Source: Gammaproteobacteria bacterium (GTDB lineage: Bacteria; Pseudomonadota; Gammaproteobacteria; Steroidobacterales; Steroidobacteraceae). Taken from it: DNA of 64,000 nt. The translations under genes were made by a program, and so were the position numbers. Shown in pieces: positions 1 to 11,722 of the stretch. Within the stretch, counting starts at the first letter, position 1. Every line of letters begins with the position of its first letter. The stretch lies in NCBI GenBank assembly GCA_003132025.1, contig PKWJ01000044.1:19503-83502 (forward strand), in the 5' to 3' direction. The notes under the pieces are model-generated. The model saw nothing but the letters and a program-made list of their open reading frames with translations. It was not told the origin of the DNA and searched no databases.

Positions 1-197
1 CTCCTAAGTTCATGAATCCTCTCAGTGATGGAATGTCAGCTCCCAGGAGTCGACCGCCGCGGCTTGGGCGGGGTTTCGTAGCCATATAACTGATTGATTT
101 CGCAGGGCTTATTGCCCGCTTTGCCCGGCGGCGGCGCAGCGCGCGTTCCCTGTGCCGGCTAAAACCGTTACCCTTGGCCGCCCAATCCCGCCATGCC

Positions 198-1538
198 ATG
201 ACCGGCCGCTTCTACATCAAGACCTTTGGTTGCCAGATGAATGAGTACGACTCCGCGCGTATGGCGGACGTGCTGCGTGCGACCGTGGGCCTTTCCGCCA
301 CCGAAGACCCGGCTGAGGCTGACGTGTTGATAATGAATACCTGCTCGGTGCGCGAGAAAGCGCAGGACAAGGTGTACTCGCTGCTCGGGGAATGGCGTGC
401 GCTCAAGGCGCTGCGGCCGCAGCTGATCATCGGCGTCGGCGGCTGCGTCGCCAGCCAGGAAGGCGAGGCCATCACCGCGCGCGCGCCGTGCGTTGACCTG
501 GTGTTCGGGCCGCAGACCATTCACCGCCTGCCGCAGATGATCGATGAGCTCAAGGCGCACGGTCGCGCGGTGGTGGACGTGAGCTTTCCGGAGATCGAGA
601 AGTTCGACTGCCTGCCCGAGCCGCGGGCGCAGGGCGCGCGCGCATCGGTGTCGGTGATGGAAGGCTGCAGCAAGTACTGCAGCTTCTGCGTCGTACCCTA
701 CACCCGCGGGGATGAGGTCAGCCGGCCGTTCGAGTCGGTGCTCGACGAAGTGCACGCACTGGCGCGCCAGGGCGTGGGCGAGATCCTGCTGCTGGGCCAG
801 AACGTCAATGCCTACGCCGGCGCCATGGCCGACGGGGCGGTGGTGGACCTGGCAACGCTGATTCATCACGTCGCGGTGATTGCCGGCATCCAGCGCATAC
901 GGTTCACCACCTCGCACCCGCTCGAGTTCAGCGACAGCCTGGTGGAGGCTTACCAGCGCGTGCCGCAGCTCGCCAATCACCTGCACCTGCCGGTGCAGAG
1001 CGGCTCGGATCGCATCCTGGCGCTGATGAAGCGCGGCTACACCACCCTGGAATACAAGCAGCGCATCCGCCAGCTGCGCGCGGTGCGGCCGGACATCGCG
1101 ATCTCCACCGACATCATCGTCGGCTTTCCCGGTGAGAGTGAGCGCGACTTCGAGGCCACGCTCAAGCTGGTGTCCGAGGTGCCGTTCGACCAGTCATTCT
1201 GCTTTCTCTACAGTCGCCGGCCCGGCACACCGGCCGCCTCGCTCCCGGATGAGGTGCCGCTGCTGGCCAAGCAGCAGCGCCTGGCAACGCTGCAGGCGCA
1301 GCTCGATGCCCAGGCGCTGACCATCAGCCGCCGCATGGTCGGCAGCGTGCAGCGGGTGCTGGTCGAGCGCGGCGCCAAGAAGGGCCAGGGCGAGCTGGCT
1401 GGCCGCACCGAAAACAACCGTTGGGTGAATTTCCCCGGTCCGCCGTCGCTGCTGCAGCGCTTCGTCGAGGTCACCGTCACCGAAGCGCGCCCGCACTCGC
1501 TGCGCGGGCTTCTTACGCGGGAGCTCGAGGCCGCGTGA
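198..1538 (+). CDS. miaB: tRNA-2-methylthio-N6-dimethylallyladenosine synthase MiaB
   Basis: [13 protein letters not shown]-terminus, radical-SAM CxxxCxxC (CSKYCSFC), C-terminal TRAM-like region; ATG at 198; followed by phoH/ybeY as is typical. Confidence 0.96.
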   Translation: MTGRFYIKTFGCQMNEYDSARMADVLRATVGLSATEDPAEADVLIMNTCSVREKAQDKVYSLLGEWRALKALRPQLIIGVGGCVASQEGEAITARAPCVDLVFGPQTIHRLPQMIDELKAHGRAVVDVSFPEIEKFDCLPEPRAQGARASVSVMEGCSKYCSFCVVPYTRGDEVSRPFESVLDEVHALARQGVGEILLLGQNVNAYAGAMADGAVVDLATLIHHVAVIAGIQRIRFTTSHPLEFSDSLVEAYQRVPQLANHLHLPVQSGSDRILALMKRGYTTLEYKQRIRQLRAVRPDIAISTDIIVGFPGESERDFEATLKLVSEVPFDQSFCFLYSRRPGTPAASLPDEVPLLAKQQRLATLQAQLDAQALTISRRMVGSVQRVLVERGAKKGQGELAGRTENNRWVNFPGPPSLLQRFVEVTVTEARPHSLRGLLTRELEAA

Positions 1539-2611
1539 CTTCCGCCAGCGCCGCATCGCGCGAATTCGCTCTCGAACCCGCCGATAACTCGCGACTGGCC
1601 AGCCTGTGCGGGCCGCTCGATGGCAACCTGCGGCTGGTCGAATCGCGTCTCGGGGTGGAGATTCGCCGGCGCGGTCACGCGTTTCGCGTCAAGGGCGCGC
1701 GCGCGGCAGCGACCGAGGCGGTGCTGCGCGACCTGTTCGCGCAGACCAAACACCAGCGTCTCACGGCCGAGCAGGTGCACCTGTGCCTGGTGGAACACGC
1801 CAACGATCGCTCCTGTAATGGCAACGGCAGCGGCAAAGGCCAGACCGGTGCCGGTAATGGCGCTGCCGGCGATGACGCCTCAGCGGCCGCGCTCGTCATC
1901 GCCCCGAGCGGGCACGACGCGGAGCCGGAGGCTGAAAGCCCAGGGGCCGCGGTGCGCGGCACGGTGCGCGCACGTGGCGCGCATCAGCGCGAGTACCTGG
2001 CCAATATCCAGCACCATGACCTGAGCTTCGGTATCGGTCCGGCCGGTACCGGCAAGACCTATCTGGCGGTGGCCTGCGCGGTCGAGGCGCTGCTGTCCGA
2101 ACGCGTGCGGCGCATCGTGCTGGTGCGCCCGGCGGTCGAGGCCGGTGAGCGGCTTGGATTCCTGCCCGGCGACATGGCGCAGAAGGTGGATCCGTATCTG
2201 CGGCCGATGTACGACGCGCTGTACGAAATGATGGGCTTTCAGCGCGTGGCGCGCTTCATCGAGCGCAACGCGATCGAGGTGGCGCCGCTGGCGTTCATGC
2301 GCGGCCGCTCGTTGAACGAATCGTTCATCATCCTGGACGAGGCGCAGAACACCACCATCGAGCAGATGAAGATGTTCCTGACGCGCATCGGCTTTGGCGC
2401 ACGCGCGGTGGTGACCGGCGATCTGACGCAGACCGATCTGCCCAGTGGCCGCATGTCGGGCCTGCAGCACGCGCAGCTGATCCTGCGCGGCGTGCCGGGT
2501 GTCGCCTTCACGCTGTTCGACGCCGGCGACGTGGTGCGCCATCCGCTGGTGCAGCGGATCGTGCAGGCCTATGAGTCGCACGAGTCGAAAGAGACGACGC
2601 GTGACCCATGA
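1535..2611 (+). CDS. ybeZ: PhoH family protein (PhoH-like ATPase)
   Basis: [13 protein letters not shown] Walker [12 protein letters not shown] Walker [16 protein letters not shown] overlap with the miaB stop. Confidence 0.95.
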   Translation: MTSASAASREFALEPADNSRLASLCGPLDGNLRLVESRLGVEIRRRGHAFRVKGARAAATEAVLRDLFAQTKHQRLTAEQVHLCLVEHANDRSCNGNGSGKGQTGAGNGAAGDDASAAALVIAPSGHDAEPEAESPGAAVRGTVRARGAHQREYLANIQHHDLSFGIGPAGTGKTYLAVACAVEALLSERVRRIVLVRPAVEAGERLGFLPGDMAQKVDPYLRPMYDALYEMMGFQRVARFIERNAIEVAPLAFMRGRSLNESFIILDEAQNTTIEQMKMFLTRIGFGARAVVTGDLTQTDLPSGRMSGLQHAQLILRGVPGVAFTLFDAGDVVRHPLVQRIVQAYESHESKETTRDP

Positions 2612-3090
2612 CGCAGCGCTGGCCGGCGATCAGCGTGGTGCGCGCGGTGCGCAGCGGCTGGCTGCCGACGGCCCGCGACTTTCGGCTCTGGGCGGCCGCG
2701 GCGCTCGGCGCGCGCGCGCGCGGGCGCGAGATCTCGGTGTCGCTGGTCGGTGCGGCGCGCAGCCGGGCGCTCAATGCGCACTATCGTGGCCGCGATCACG
2801 CCACCAACGTGCTGTCGTTTCCGGCGCCGGCGGCGGGCAGCGCCGGCCTGCTGGGCGACCTGGTGATCTGTCCGGCGGTGCTGCGCGCCGAGGCGCGCGC
2901 GCAGCACAAGAGCGCACGTGCGCACTGGGCGCACCTGGTGGTGCACGGTGTGCTGCATCTGGCGGGCTACGATCATGAGCGCGCCGACCAGGCCCGGCGC
3001 ATGGAGCGGCGTGAGGTGCGGGTGCTCGCCGGCCTGGGGGTCGCCAACCCGTACCGGGAACCGGCGCGGCGTGCGCGCGGGCCGGCATAG
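2608..3090 (+). CDS. ybeY: endoribonuclease YbeY
   Basis: H-G-V-L-H-L-x-G-Y-D-H metal-binding motif ([14 protein letters not shown]); ATGA overlap with phoH. Confidence 0.94.
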   Translation: MTQRWPAISVVRAVRSGWLPTARDFRLWAAAALGARARGREISVSLVGAARSRALNAHYRGRDHATNVLSFPAPAAGSAGLLGDLVICPAVLRAEARAQHKSARAHWAHLVVHGVLHLAGYDHERADQARRMERREVRVLAGLGVANPYREPARRARGPA

Positions 3091-3116
3091 CGGCGCCGAG
3101 CGGAGCAAACCGAGCG

Positions 3117-3995
3117 ATGGCTAAGGACAATCCCGACGGCACCAGCCGCACCGGCGTCAGCGGCCGGTGGCGCGCACGCATCACGCGCACGCTGGCGGCG
3201 GGGGTGAAGGATCGGGCGCAGCTGGTGGAAATGCTGGCCGAGTCACAGCAGCGCGGCATACTCGACGCCGACGCGTTCGCGATGCTCGAGGGAGTGCTCG
3301 GGGTCGCCGATCTGCAGGTGCGCGACATCATGATCCCGCGGGTGCAGATGGTGTGCCTGCACCGCGATGATCCGATCGTGCGCATCGTGGCGGCCGTGGT
3401 CGAATCCGGCCATTCGCGCTTTCCGGTGCTGGACGGCGACCGCGACGATGTGGTGGGCATCCTGCTGGCGAAGGATCTGCTGCGGCTGTTCGCCGGCGCC
3501 ACGCCGGCCAAGTTCGACATGCGCGAATACATGCGGCCGGTAGTGTTCGTGCCCGAATCCAAGCGCCTGAACGTGCTGCTGAAGGAATTTCGCGGCAGCC
3601 GCAACCACATGGCGATCGTGGTCGACGAATACAGCGGGGTTGCGGGCCTGGTGACCATCGAGGACGTGATCGAGCAGATCGTCGGCGACATCGACGATGA
3701 GTTCGACGTCGAGGACGACCAGAACATCCGGCGCGAGGCCGACCGCCAGTTCAGCGTGCGCGGCAGCACGCGCATCGAGGAATTCAACCAGTTCTTCAAC
3801 GCCTCGTTGCCCGAAGGCCAGTTCGACACCGTGGCCGGCCTGGTGATGAAGCAGTTCGGGCGCATGCCGCGCCGGGGCGAGAGCACCACGCTCGGCGAAT
3901 TCGAGTTTCGCGTGCTGCGCACCGATCGGCGCCGCATCGACAGCCTGCGGGTGACGATTCCTGCGAAATTCGAGCCCGCGGCGCACAGCGGGTGA
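3117..3995 (+). CDS. corC: CorC/HlyC family CBS-domain transporter-associated protein
   Basis: CBS domains (VRDIMIPRVQM, HMAIVVDEYSGVAGLVTIEDVIEQIVGDI) plus CorC_HlyC C-terminus; position between ybeY and lnt. Confidence 0.93.
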   Translation: MAKDNPDGTSRTGVSGRWRARITRTLAAGVKDRAQLVEMLAESQQRGILDADAFAMLEGVLGVADLQVRDIMIPRVQMVCLHRDDPIVRIVAAVVESGHSRFPVLDGDRDDVVGILLAKDLLRLFAGATPAKFDMREYMRPVVFVPESKRLNVLLKEFRGSRNHMAIVVDEYSGVAGLVTIEDVIEQIVGDIDDEFDVEDDQNIRREADRQFSVRGSTRIEEFNQFFNASLPEGQFDTVAGLVMKQFGRMPRRGESTTLGEFEFRVLRTDRRRIDSLRVTIPAKFEPAAHSG

Positions 3996-5602
3996 ATACA
4001 CCGCCTGTATCGGTGGCGGCTGCCGACCCCGGCGCGGCCGTCGGGGGCAGCGCGGCCAGCGCGCCGAGCGCGGCCCCGCATGCCGGCATGCAGCGCGCGC
4101 TGATCGAATATGCGGTCGCGCTGGCGGCCGGCGTGCTGCTGACCTGCGCGTTCGCGCCGCTCAATCTGTGGCCGCTCGCGATCCTGTGTCCGGCAGTGCT
4201 GATGTGGCTGTGGGAGGGCGCGAGCCCGCGGCGCGCGGCCTGGAGCGGGTTCTGGTTCGGCGCCGGCACCTTCGCCTTTGGTACCTGGTGGCTGTACATC
4301 AGCATCCACGATGTCGCGCAGGCACCGATCCTGCTGGCGCTCGGCCTGGTGCTGGCGCTGGTGCTGATCATGGCGGCCTATCACGCGCTGCTCGGGTTCC
4401 TGGCCGCATGGGCGCTGCCGGCGAGCGGCCCGTGGCGCTGGCTGGTGGGACTGCCCTCGCTATGGCTGCTGATCGAATGGTGGCGCGGCTGGTTCTTCTC
4501 TGGATTTCCCTGGCTGTCGCTCGGCTATTCGCAAACCGACACCGTTCTGGCCGGTTTCGCGCCGGTGCTCGGCGTCTACGGCCTGTCGGCACTGCTGCTG
4601 GTGGGCAGCGGCGCGCTGCTGGCACTGCTGCGCGGCACGCGCACGGTGCGGCTGGTGGCGGCCGCGCTGCTGTTGCTGCCGTGGCCGCTGGGCGCGGCGC
4701 TCGAGCGCGTCAACTGGACGCACCCGGACGGTCCCCCGGTCAGCGTCGCGATCCTGCAGGGGGCAGTGCCGCAGGATCTGAAATGGCAGGAAGACAACGT
4801 CGAGCCGACGCGCGAGCTCTATACGCGCCTCAATGCGCAGGCGCTGGGTGCGCGGCTGATCATCTGGCCCGAGGCGGCGCTCACGCAGCTGGCGAACGAG
4901 ATCCCACGCTATCTGGGGCAGCAATACTCCCAGGCGCGCATGCGCGGTTCGGACATCATCATGGGAATCCTGCGGGTGGACGAGAATGATCGCTACTACA
5001 ACTCGATACTGACGCTGGCGGATAAAGTCAGCTTCTACGACAAGCATCACCTGGTGCCATTCGCGGAATTTTTCCCGGTGCCCGGATTCGTTCGCTCATG
5101 GCTGGAGTTCATGAATCTGCCGTACTCGGACTTCACGCCCGGGCCGGCAATACAGCCGACCGTTGCTGCCGGCGGTACCCGCCTGGCGCTGGGCATCTGC
5201 TATGAGGACGCCTACGGCAGCTTGAACCTGCCGGCGCTGGCGAGCGCGGGACTGCTGGTCAACGTCACCAACGATGCCTGGTTCGGACATTCCTGGGCGC
5301 GGCATCAGCATTTCCAGATCGCCCGCATGCGCGCCATCGAGGCGCAGCGGCCGCTGTTGCGGGCCGGCAATGACGGCATTTCGGCGCTGGTGGGCGCGCA
5401 CGGCGAGGTGCTGGCGCAGGCCGAACAATTCAAGCCCACGGTACTGCGCGGAACCGTACAGCCGCGCGTTGGTCTACCCATCTATGCCCGCGTCGGAAAC
5501 TGGCTTATCGTGGTTCTGAGCCTGGCGGGCCTGGGTGTGGCCGTCGGCGTGAAACGCCGCCATTCTCAGGAACCGGGATCCCGCTTCCCGGTCTATCATT
5601 GA
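3992..5602 (+). CDS. lnt: apolipoprotein N-acyltransferase
   Basis: N-terminal multi-TM region, nitrilase-like domain (IIWPEAALTQL, FYDKHHLVPFAEFFP, GICYEDAYG, VNVTNDAWFG); GTGA overlap with corC. Confidence 0.95.
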   Translation: MNTPPVSVAAADPGAAVGGSAASAPSAAPHAGMQRALIEYAVALAAGVLLTCAFAPLNLWPLAILCPAVLMWLWEGASPRRAAWSGFWFGAGTFAFGTWWLYISIHDVAQAPILLALGLVLALVLIMAAYHALLGFLAAWALPASGPWRWLVGLPSLWLLIEWWRGWFFSGFPWLSLGYSQTDTVLAGFAPVLGVYGLSALLLVGSGALLALLRGTRTVRLVAAALLLLPWPLGAALERVNWTHPDGPPVSVAILQGAVPQDLKWQEDNVEPTRELYTRLNAQALGARLIIWPEAALTQLANEIPRYLGQQYSQARMRGSDIIMGILRVDENDRYYNSILTLADKVSFYDKHHLVPFAEFFPVPGFVRSWLEFMNLPYSDFTPGPAIQPTVAAGGTRLALGICYEDAYGSLNLPALASAGLLVNVTNDAWFGHSWARHQHFQIARMRAIEAQRPLLRAGNDGISALVGAHGEVLAQAEQFKPTVLRGTVQPRVGLPIYARVGNWLIVVLSLAGLGVAVGVKRRHSQEPGSRFPVYH

Positions 5603-5634
5603 TCACTTTTTTCGATCGCTCGGAGTAGATCCTT

Positions 5635-7170
5635 ATGTCGAATCTGGTCGTGGGCCCGCGGCTGCTGGGCGCCATTGCACTTATTACCCTGTTTGCGGCG
5701 TGCTCGCCGCAGTCCTCAACCGCTGCGTCCGATGCCGATCCGGCCAAGCCGCACATCGTGCCCACCGCCAGCGTTGCGCCGACGCCGGCCGCGACCGCGG
5801 CCGCCACGCGCGGTCTGCCGGATTTCGCCGACCTGGTAGCGCAAGTCGGTTCCGCCGTGGTCAACGTGACGGTGGTGCAGAAAACACCGAGCGCGCAAGG
5901 CGGCCCGGACGACAATGAGGACGATCAGGACGATCCGTTCAACGATTTCTTCCGCCGCTTCGGGCTGCCGCGGCCGAACATGCCGGCGCCGAAGAACTAC
6001 GCGCCGGTGCGCGGTATCGGCTCGGGTTTCATCATCAGTCCCGATGGCTACATCCTCACCAACACGCACGTGGTGAGCAATGCGTCCAAGATCACCGTGA
6101 AGCTGACCGACCGGCGCGAATTCGATGCCAAGGTGGTCGGCGAGGATGAGCGCACCGACGTGGCGGTCATCAAGATCGTCGCCAAGGGCGATCTGCCGGT
6201 AGTGCGCCTGGGCGACTCCAACAAACTGCGCCCCGGCCAGTGGGTGCTGGCGATCGGATCGCCGTTCGGGTTCGAGAACACCGTCACCGCCGGCGTCGTC
6301 AGTGCCACCGCGCGCGGCAATGTCGGGGAGGGCGGCAATGGCTATGTGCCGTTCATCCAGACCGACGTCGCCGTGAACCCCGGCAATTCCGGTGGCCCGC
6401 TGTTCAACCTGAACGGTGAGGTGGTCGGCATCAATTCGCAGATCTACAGCCGCAGCGGCGGTTATGAAGGCATTTCATTTGCGATTCCCATCGATGTGGC
6501 GAACAACGTGGCCGAACAGCTGATCAAGACCGGCCATGTGAGCCGCGGGCGTATCGGCGTGACCATCCAGGAGGTCACGGCCGCCACGGCCGAGAATCTT
6601 GGGCTGGATCGGCCGCGCGGTGCTGCGGTGGCCTCGGTCGAATCCGGCGGCCCGGCGGACCGGGCCGGCATCGAACCGCTGGACATCATTGTCAGCGTCA
6701 ACGGTAAACCGGTCGAGACCTCGGGCCAGCTGCCGTCGATGATCGCCGAGATCAAGCCCGGCCAGACGGTGCAGCTGGACGTCTGGCGCGACAAGGCGCT
6801 CAAGCACATCAGCGTCACGGTCGAGGAGCTCAAGGACAAGACCACTGCCGAGGCGACCACGCACCATGGCAGCGCCGATAGCGACGAGGGCGAGGCTGCG
6901 GTGGTGAATCGCATCGGCTTGTCGGTGCGCACATTGACGGCCGCCGAGCGCGCCCAGGCCAAGGCCCACGGCAACGTCGTTGTGGTTGAGGCCAAGGGAC
7001 CAGCCGCCGAGGCCGGTCTGCGCGCCGGGGATGTGATCCTGAGCATCAATCGCATCAAGGTCGACACCGTCACCGCCTTCCAGCAGGCGGTCAAGAACGC
7101 CGGCCACGATGCAACGCTGCTGATCCAGCGCGAAGGCCAGCAGTCGATCGTCACGATTACGCTGCAATAG
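5635..7170 (+). CDS. Do family serine endoprotease (DegP/DegQ/MucD-like), two PDZ domains
   Basis: [44 protein letters not shown] catalytic motifs; PDZ repeats; N-terminal hydrophobic segment ending LFAAC. Confidence 0.93.
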   Translation: MSNLVVGPRLLGAIALITLFAACSPQSSTAASDADPAKPHIVPTASVAPTPAATAAATRGLPDFADLVAQVGSAVVNVTVVQKTPSAQGGPDDNEDDQDDPFNDFFRRFGLPRPNMPAPKNYAPVRGIGSGFIISPDGYILTNTHVVSNASKITVKLTDRREFDAKVVGEDERTDVAVIKIVAKGDLPVVRLGDSNKLRPGQWVLAIGSPFGFENTVTAGVVSATARGNVGEGGNGYVPFIQTDVAVNPGNSGGPLFNLNGEVVGINSQIYSRSGGYEGISFAIPIDVANNVAEQLIKTGHVSRGRIGVTIQEVTAATAENLGLDRPRGAAVASVESGGPADRAGIEPLDIIVSVNGKPVETSGQLPSMIAEIKPGQTVQLDVWRDKALKHISVTVEELKDKTTAEATTHHGSADSDEGEAAVVNRIGLSVRTLTAAERAQAKAHGNVVVVEAKGPAAEAGLRAGDVILSINRIKVDTVTAFQQAVKNAGHDATLLIQREGQQSIVTITLQ

Positions 7171-7184
7171 CGCCGGCAGGCGCA

Positions 7185-7212
7185 CTGCCGCGGCGTGTAC
7201 GCGCCGCGGCAG
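7185..7212 (+). terminator. candidate terminator-like hairpin between degQ and leuS
   Basis: Perfect 11-bp inverted repeat CTGCCGCGGCG-tgtacg-CGCCGCGGCAG; only a weak T-rich follow-up (GTTCT). Confidence 0.4.
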
Positions 7213-7252
7213 GTTCTACGGCGGCGGCTGTGCCGTCGTGTATTCTTGCCTG

Positions 7253-9868
7253 ATGCAGGAGCGGTACGACCCCGCGGCCGTGGAACGGGCAGCGCAGGAA
7301 TATTGGGAACAGCAGGGCTCATACCTGGCGCGCGAGGATGCGAGCCGGCCGAAATATTATTGCCTGTCCATGTTCCCGTACCCTTCCGGACGGCTGCACA
7401 TGGGGCACGTGCGCAACTACACCATCGGTGACGTGCTGGCGCGCTTCATGCGCATGCAGGGCTGCAACGTGCTGCAACCGATGGGCTGGGACGCTTTCGG
7501 GCTGCCGGCGGAGAATGCGGCGATCGCCAACGGCGTGCCGCCGGCGATCTGGACCCGCGACAACATCGACTACATGCGCCGGCAACTGCGCTCGCTCGGC
7601 TTCGCCATCGACTGGAAGCGCGAACTGGCGACCTGCGACCCGAGCTATTACCGCTGGAACCAGTGGCTGTTCCTGCGCATGCTCGAGTGCGGCATCGCCT
7701 ACAAGAAGACCGGGGTGGTGAACTGGGATCCGGTCGACAAGACGGTACTGGCGAACGAGCAGGTGATCGACGGTCGCGGCTGGCGCACCGGCGCGCCGAT
7801 CGAGAAGCGCGAGATCCCGATGTACTACCTGCGCATCACGGCCTACGCCGAGGAGCTGCTGGCGGCGCTGGATGAACTGCCGGGCTGGCCCGAGCGCGTG
7901 CGGGTGATGCAGGCGCATTGGATCGGCCGCAGCGAGGGCGTGGAGCTGGCGTTTCCCTACGACACCGATACCCGCGAGCTGCTCGGGGCCGACGGGGCGC
8001 TCAAGGTATTCACGACCCGTGCCGACACGCTGTTCGGGGTCACCTTCATCGCGGTTTCGGCCGAGCATCCGCTGGCCAGCGCCGCGGCCGCGCGCAGCCC
8101 GCAGCTGGCGGCGTTTGTCGACGAATGCCGCCGCGGCAGCACCATGGAGGCCGATGTTGCGACCGCGCCCAAGCGCGGCATGGCGACCGGCCTGCACGTG
8201 CGTCATCCGGTCAGCGGCGAGGCGATTGGGATCTGGGTCGCGAACTACGTGCTGATGGCCTACGGCGAGGGCGCCGTCATGGGCGTGCCGGCGCACGATG
8301 AACGCGATTTCGAATTCGCACAGCGTCACGGCATCGCCATCCGCACGGTGGTGAAGTCGGCGCGCGGCGCCTACGAGCACGTGGGCGAGCAATGGCAGGC
8401 GGTCTACTCCGAAGACGGCGTGCTGGTGGATTCCGGCAGTTTCTCGGGCCTGACTTCGCGCGCCGCCATCGATGCGATCGCCGCGGAACTGGAACGCAAG
8501 GGGCTGGGGCGCAAGCGCGTGCAGTGGCGGCTGCGCGATTGGGGCATCTCACGCCAGCGCTACTGGGGCTGTCCGATCCCGCTGATCCATTGCGAGCGCT
8601 GCGGCGACGTGCCGGTGCCCGACGAGCAGCTGCCGGTGGTGCTGCCCGAAAACCTGGTGCCCGACGGCAGCGGTAACCCACTGCTGCGCGATGCCGCATT
8701 CGTCAACTGCCAGTGTCCCCAGTGCGGTGGCGCGGCGCGCCGCGAAACCGACACCATGGATACCTTTGTCGACTCGTCGTGGTACTTTCTGCGCTTCGCC
8801 AGTGCCGACCAGAGCGCCGCACCGGTGGACGAGCGCGTGAACTACTGGCTGCCGGTGGACCAGTACATCGGCGGCATCGAGCATGCCATCCTGCACCTGC
8901 TGTATTCGCGCTTCTGGACCCGCGTCATGCGCGATCTGGGGCTGGTGAACCTGTCGGAACCGTTCGCAAGGCTACTGACGCAGGGCATGGTGCTGAATCA
9001 CATCTACTACCGCGCTCCGGCTCATGGGCGCCCGCAGTTCCTCAATCCGGTCGAAGTCGAGGCCCGGTTCGGTGCCGACGGGGCGCGCATCGGCGGGGTG
9101 CTGCTGGTGGATCAGCAACCGGTCGAGTACGGCGGCCTGGGCACCATGTCGAAGTCGAAGAACAATGGCGTGGATCCGCAGACCCTGGTCGATAAGTACG
9201 GCGCCGATACCGCGCGCCTCTTCATGATGTTCGCAGCGCCACCCGAGCAGTCGCTGGAGTGGTCGGATGACGGCGTGCAGGGCCAGTATCGTTTCCTGCG
9301 CCGGCTGTGGAAGGCGGTGCACGATCATGTCGCCGCCGGTGCCGCGCCGCCGCTGCAGCTCGCGGCCCTGACCCCGCAGGCACGCGAGCTGCGCCGAACG
9401 GCCCACCAGGCGCTGGCCAAGGTGACGACGGACATCGCCCGTCGCCGCACTTTCAATACCGCCATTGCCGCCATCATGGAGCTGCTCAACGCGGTGGGCC
9501 ATTACCAGGAGAGCGGCGATGATGCGCGCGCGGTACGCCAGGAGGCGCTGCAGATCGCGGTGCTGGCACTGTCGCCGATGGTGCCGCACATCTGTCATGC
9601 GCTGTGGCACGCGCTCGGACACACTACCGCCGTGATCGACGAGCGCTGGCCGGAAGCGGACCGCGATGCGATGGCACAGGCGCTGGTGGAGCTGATCGTG
9701 CAGGTCAACGGCAAGCTGCGCGGCCGCGTGCAGCTGCCGGCCGGTGCGCAGCGCGAGCTGGCGGTGGACGCGGCCATCGCCGACCCGGAGGTGCAGCGCT
9801 TCATCGCCGGCAAGGAAGTACGCCGGGCGGTGCACGTCCCGGACAAGCTCGTCAACCTCGTGATATGA
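7253..9868 (+). CDS. leuS: leucyl-tRNA synthetase
   Basis: HIGH-type motif ([12 protein letters not shown]), MSKSK motif ([13 protein letters not shown]), editing domain; ATG at 7253 preferred over GTG 7238. Confidence 0.96.
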   Translation: MQERYDPAAVERAAQEYWEQQGSYLAREDASRPKYYCLSMFPYPSGRLHMGHVRNYTIGDVLARFMRMQGCNVLQPMGWDAFGLPAENAAIANGVPPAIWTRDNIDYMRRQLRSLGFAIDWKRELATCDPSYYRWNQWLFLRMLECGIAYKKTGVVNWDPVDKTVLANEQVIDGRGWRTGAPIEKREIPMYYLRITAYAEELLAALDELPGWPERVRVMQAHWIGRSEGVELAFPYDTDTRELLGADGALKVFTTRADTLFGVTFIAVSAEHPLASAAAARSPQLAAFVDECRRGSTMEADVATAPKRGMATGLHVRHPVSGEAIGIWVANYVLMAYGEGAVMGVPAHDERDFEFAQRHGIAIRTVVKSARGAYEHVGEQWQAVYSEDGVLVDSGSFSGLTSRAAIDAIAAELERKGLGRKRVQWRLRDWGISRQRYWGCPIPLIHCERCGDVPVPDEQLPVVLPENLVPDGSGNPLLRDAAFVNCQCPQCGGAARRETDTMDTFVDSSWYFLRFASADQSAAPVDERVNYWLPVDQYIGGIEHAILHLLYSRFWTRVMRDLGLVNLSEPFARLLTQGMVLNHIYYRAPAHGRPQFLNPVEVEARFGADGARIGGVLLVDQQPVEYGGLGTMSKSKNNGVDPQTLVDKYGADTARLFMMFAAPPEQSLEWSDDGVQGQYRFLRRLWKAVHDHVAAGAAPPLQLAALTPQARELRRTAHQALAKVTTDIARRRTFNTAIAAIMELLNAVGHYQESGDDARAVRQEALQIAVLALSPMVPHICHALWHALGHTTAVIDERWPEADRDAMAQALVELIVQVNGKLRGRVQLPAGAQRELAVDAAIADPEVQRFIAGKEVRRAVHVPDKLVNLVI

Positions 9869-10416
9869 GCGGCCGCGGCGGGAGCCTTACGGTGGCCAGG
9901 CTGACAGTCGGTAGTCTGATAGTCGCTGGTCTGATAACTGGCTGCGGCTTCCATCTGCAGGGCAGCGCGCCGCTGCCGAGTTCGCTGGCGGTAGCGCGCA
10001 TCGACACCAGCGATACCCAGTCGGATTTCTACTTCGGATTGCGCAAGGCGCTGACCGCGGCCGGCACTCGCATCGACGATGACAGCCACGACGACTCGAC
10101 CGCCGTCATCCATATCCTCACCGACAGCGCGGCCGAGCGCATCCTCTCGGTGTCGACCCTGAACGTACCGACCGAGTATGAACTGACCTACGTACTGAAA
10201 TTCTCCGTGACGTCGGGCCCACACGAGCTCATCGCCGCGGAGGAACATCGACTGGTGCGCGACTACAGCTACAGCGAGAGTGAGCTGCTGGCCAAGGAGC
10301 GCGAGAAGTCGATACTCAGCGCAGCCCTGGCGAACGAGCTGGTGAGCGTAGTGATGCGGCGCCTGTCCAGCCTGTCCGGCGCGCCGGCCGGCGCTCCAGC
10401 CGGCGCGGCGCATTGA
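9865..10416 (+). CDS. lptE: LPS assembly lipoprotein LptE
   Basis: Lipobox [11 protein letters not shown], small protein directly after leuS with ATGA overlap. Confidence 0.9.
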   Translation: MSGRGGSLTVARLTVGSLIVAGLITGCGFHLQGSAPLPSSLAVARIDTSDTQSDFYFGLRKALTAAGTRIDDDSHDDSTAVIHILTDSAAERILSVSTLNVPTEYELTYVLKFSVTSGPHELIAAEEHRLVRDYSYSESELLAKEREKSILSAALANELVSVVMRRLSSLSGAPAGAPAGAAH

Positions 10417-10423
10417 TCGCCCA

Positions 10424-10927
10424 TTGGCGGCGACCGACGCAGGCATGCTGTCGCTGTCCACTATCGATCGGCTCGATGTGACGCGACTGCTCGCAGGCTT
10501 CGGGCTGGATCTGCGGCTGGTGGGGGCGGCCGAACCGATCCCGGGTTCCTATTGGGGCGAGAGCGAGGCCGGACTCCAGGGCGGCTGCCTGTTCGCCCGC
10601 TTCGACACGCCGCTGCATTCGGTGCTGCACGAGGCGGCGCACTACATTTGCATGAGCCCGGAACGCCGCGTCGGGCTCAGCCGCGATGCCGGCGGCGATG
10701 ATGCCGAGGAATGCGCGGTGTGCTACCTGCAGATCCTGATGGCCGACACGTTGCCTGGCGTGGCGCGCCAGCAGATCTATGCCGACATGGACCAGTGGGG
10801 CTACAGTTTTCGCCTGGGCAGCGCCGCCGCCTGGTTCGAGCAGGATGCGGCCGATGCACGCTCCTGGTTGCTCGAGCACGGTGTGATCGATGAGCGGGCG
10901 CGGTTGACCGGGGCACTGCGTGGCTGA
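10424..10927 (+). CDS. hypothetical protein with HEAAH (HExxH) motif, possible metal-binding/peptidase-like
   Basis: VLHEAAHYICMSPERR; otherwise not recognised. Confidence 0.75.
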   Translation: MAATDAGMLSLSTIDRLDVTRLLAGFGLDLRLVGAAEPIPGSYWGESEAGLQGGCLFARFDTPLHSVLHEAAHYICMSPERRVGLSRDAGGDDAEECAVCYLQILMADTLPGVARQQIYADMDQWGYSFRLGSAAAWFEQDAADARSWLLEHGVIDERARLTGALRG

Positions 10928-10949
10928 ACGGCCGCATCGCACAGTGCCA

Positions 10950-11651
10950 TCACGGGGCGATGCGGTCGAGATCCTCGTACACGCGCTTGACCCAGGCCCA
11001 CAGGCGCTGCTGCTCGAGCAGCCCCAAGGTGCCCTCGGTGCCGCCGCCATTATTCAGCGCCGCCCAGAAGCTGCGGCTGTTAGCATCGATTTTGTGCATG
11101 GTCGCATCCGCCAGACGCTGCAGCGACATCGACCTGGCGCCCCATAGTTCCGCGCGCGCCCGCTGACCGGATGCCTCCAGCAGTGCGAAACGTTCTCCGC
11201 GCACCTGATTCAGGACCAGCACCAGCTTGATCTTTTGTCCGAATTCATCGAGTAACTTGCGCAACAGTTCGACCGAATCGAAACCGTTATCCATCACATG
11301 CCAGTAGACCAGCTCGAGGTTGAGCTCCGGCGCCAGTTCCAGCAGCCGCGAATCCGCCATCCAGCGCGCCAGCGCCTGCTGCGACTGCGCGGCCAGATCG
11401 ACCAGTATGCGGCGCGCCGGCTCTGCGGCCGCAAGCTCTATCAGCACGTCAAGGCTCTGATAATCGTCGATGACCACCGGCGAGGAATAGCTGGAATAGA
11501 AGCGCATCAGCGCGCCGTGGGTCTTGTCGGAATCGAACGCCAGAAAAGGCTGCCCGTGATCGATGAAGTACTGCGCCAGCAGGCGCGCCATCAGCGACTT
11601 GCCGACACCGCCCTTCTCACCGCCGATGAAATGCACCGTGCCCACTCGCAA
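10950..11651 (-). CDS. ParA/MinD-like P-loop ATPase (orphan)
   Basis: Deviant Walker A IGGEKGGVGKS at N-terminus; TTG start; no ParB partner adjacent. Confidence 0.85.
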   Translation of the reverse strand: MRVGTVHFIGGEKGGVGKSLMARLLAQYFIDHGQPFLAFDSDKTHGALMRFYSSYSSPVVIDDYQSLDVLIELAAAEPARRILVDLAAQSQQALARWMADSRLLELAPELNLELVYWHVMDNGFDSVELLRKLLDEFGQKIKLVLVLNQVRGERFALLEASGQRARAELWGARSMSLQRLADATMHKIDANSRSFWAALNNGGGTEGTLGLLEQQRLWAWVKRVYEDLDRIAP

Positions 11652-11722
11652 AGTCTAGCGGATGCGCGGCCGCCGTGTAGCGCTGCGATGCCAATTCGTT
11701 TCAGTCCCGCTACAGTGCGCTG

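Noticed and set aside
168-986. 272-aa antisense ORF opposite miaB (and similar long antisense ORFs such as 2771-4384 -, 34397-36004 -, 41535-42683 +, 61858-63336 -)
   Set aside because: Arg/His/Ala-rich shadow translations opposite strongly conserved genes; expected in high-GC DNA with low stop density.
10932-10965. Hairpin CCGCATCGC/GCGATGCGG between convergent 10424-10927 and the ParA-like gene as a bidirectional terminator
   Set aside because: 9-bp stem is real but with a 16-nt loop and no T-tract on either side; too weak to annotate.
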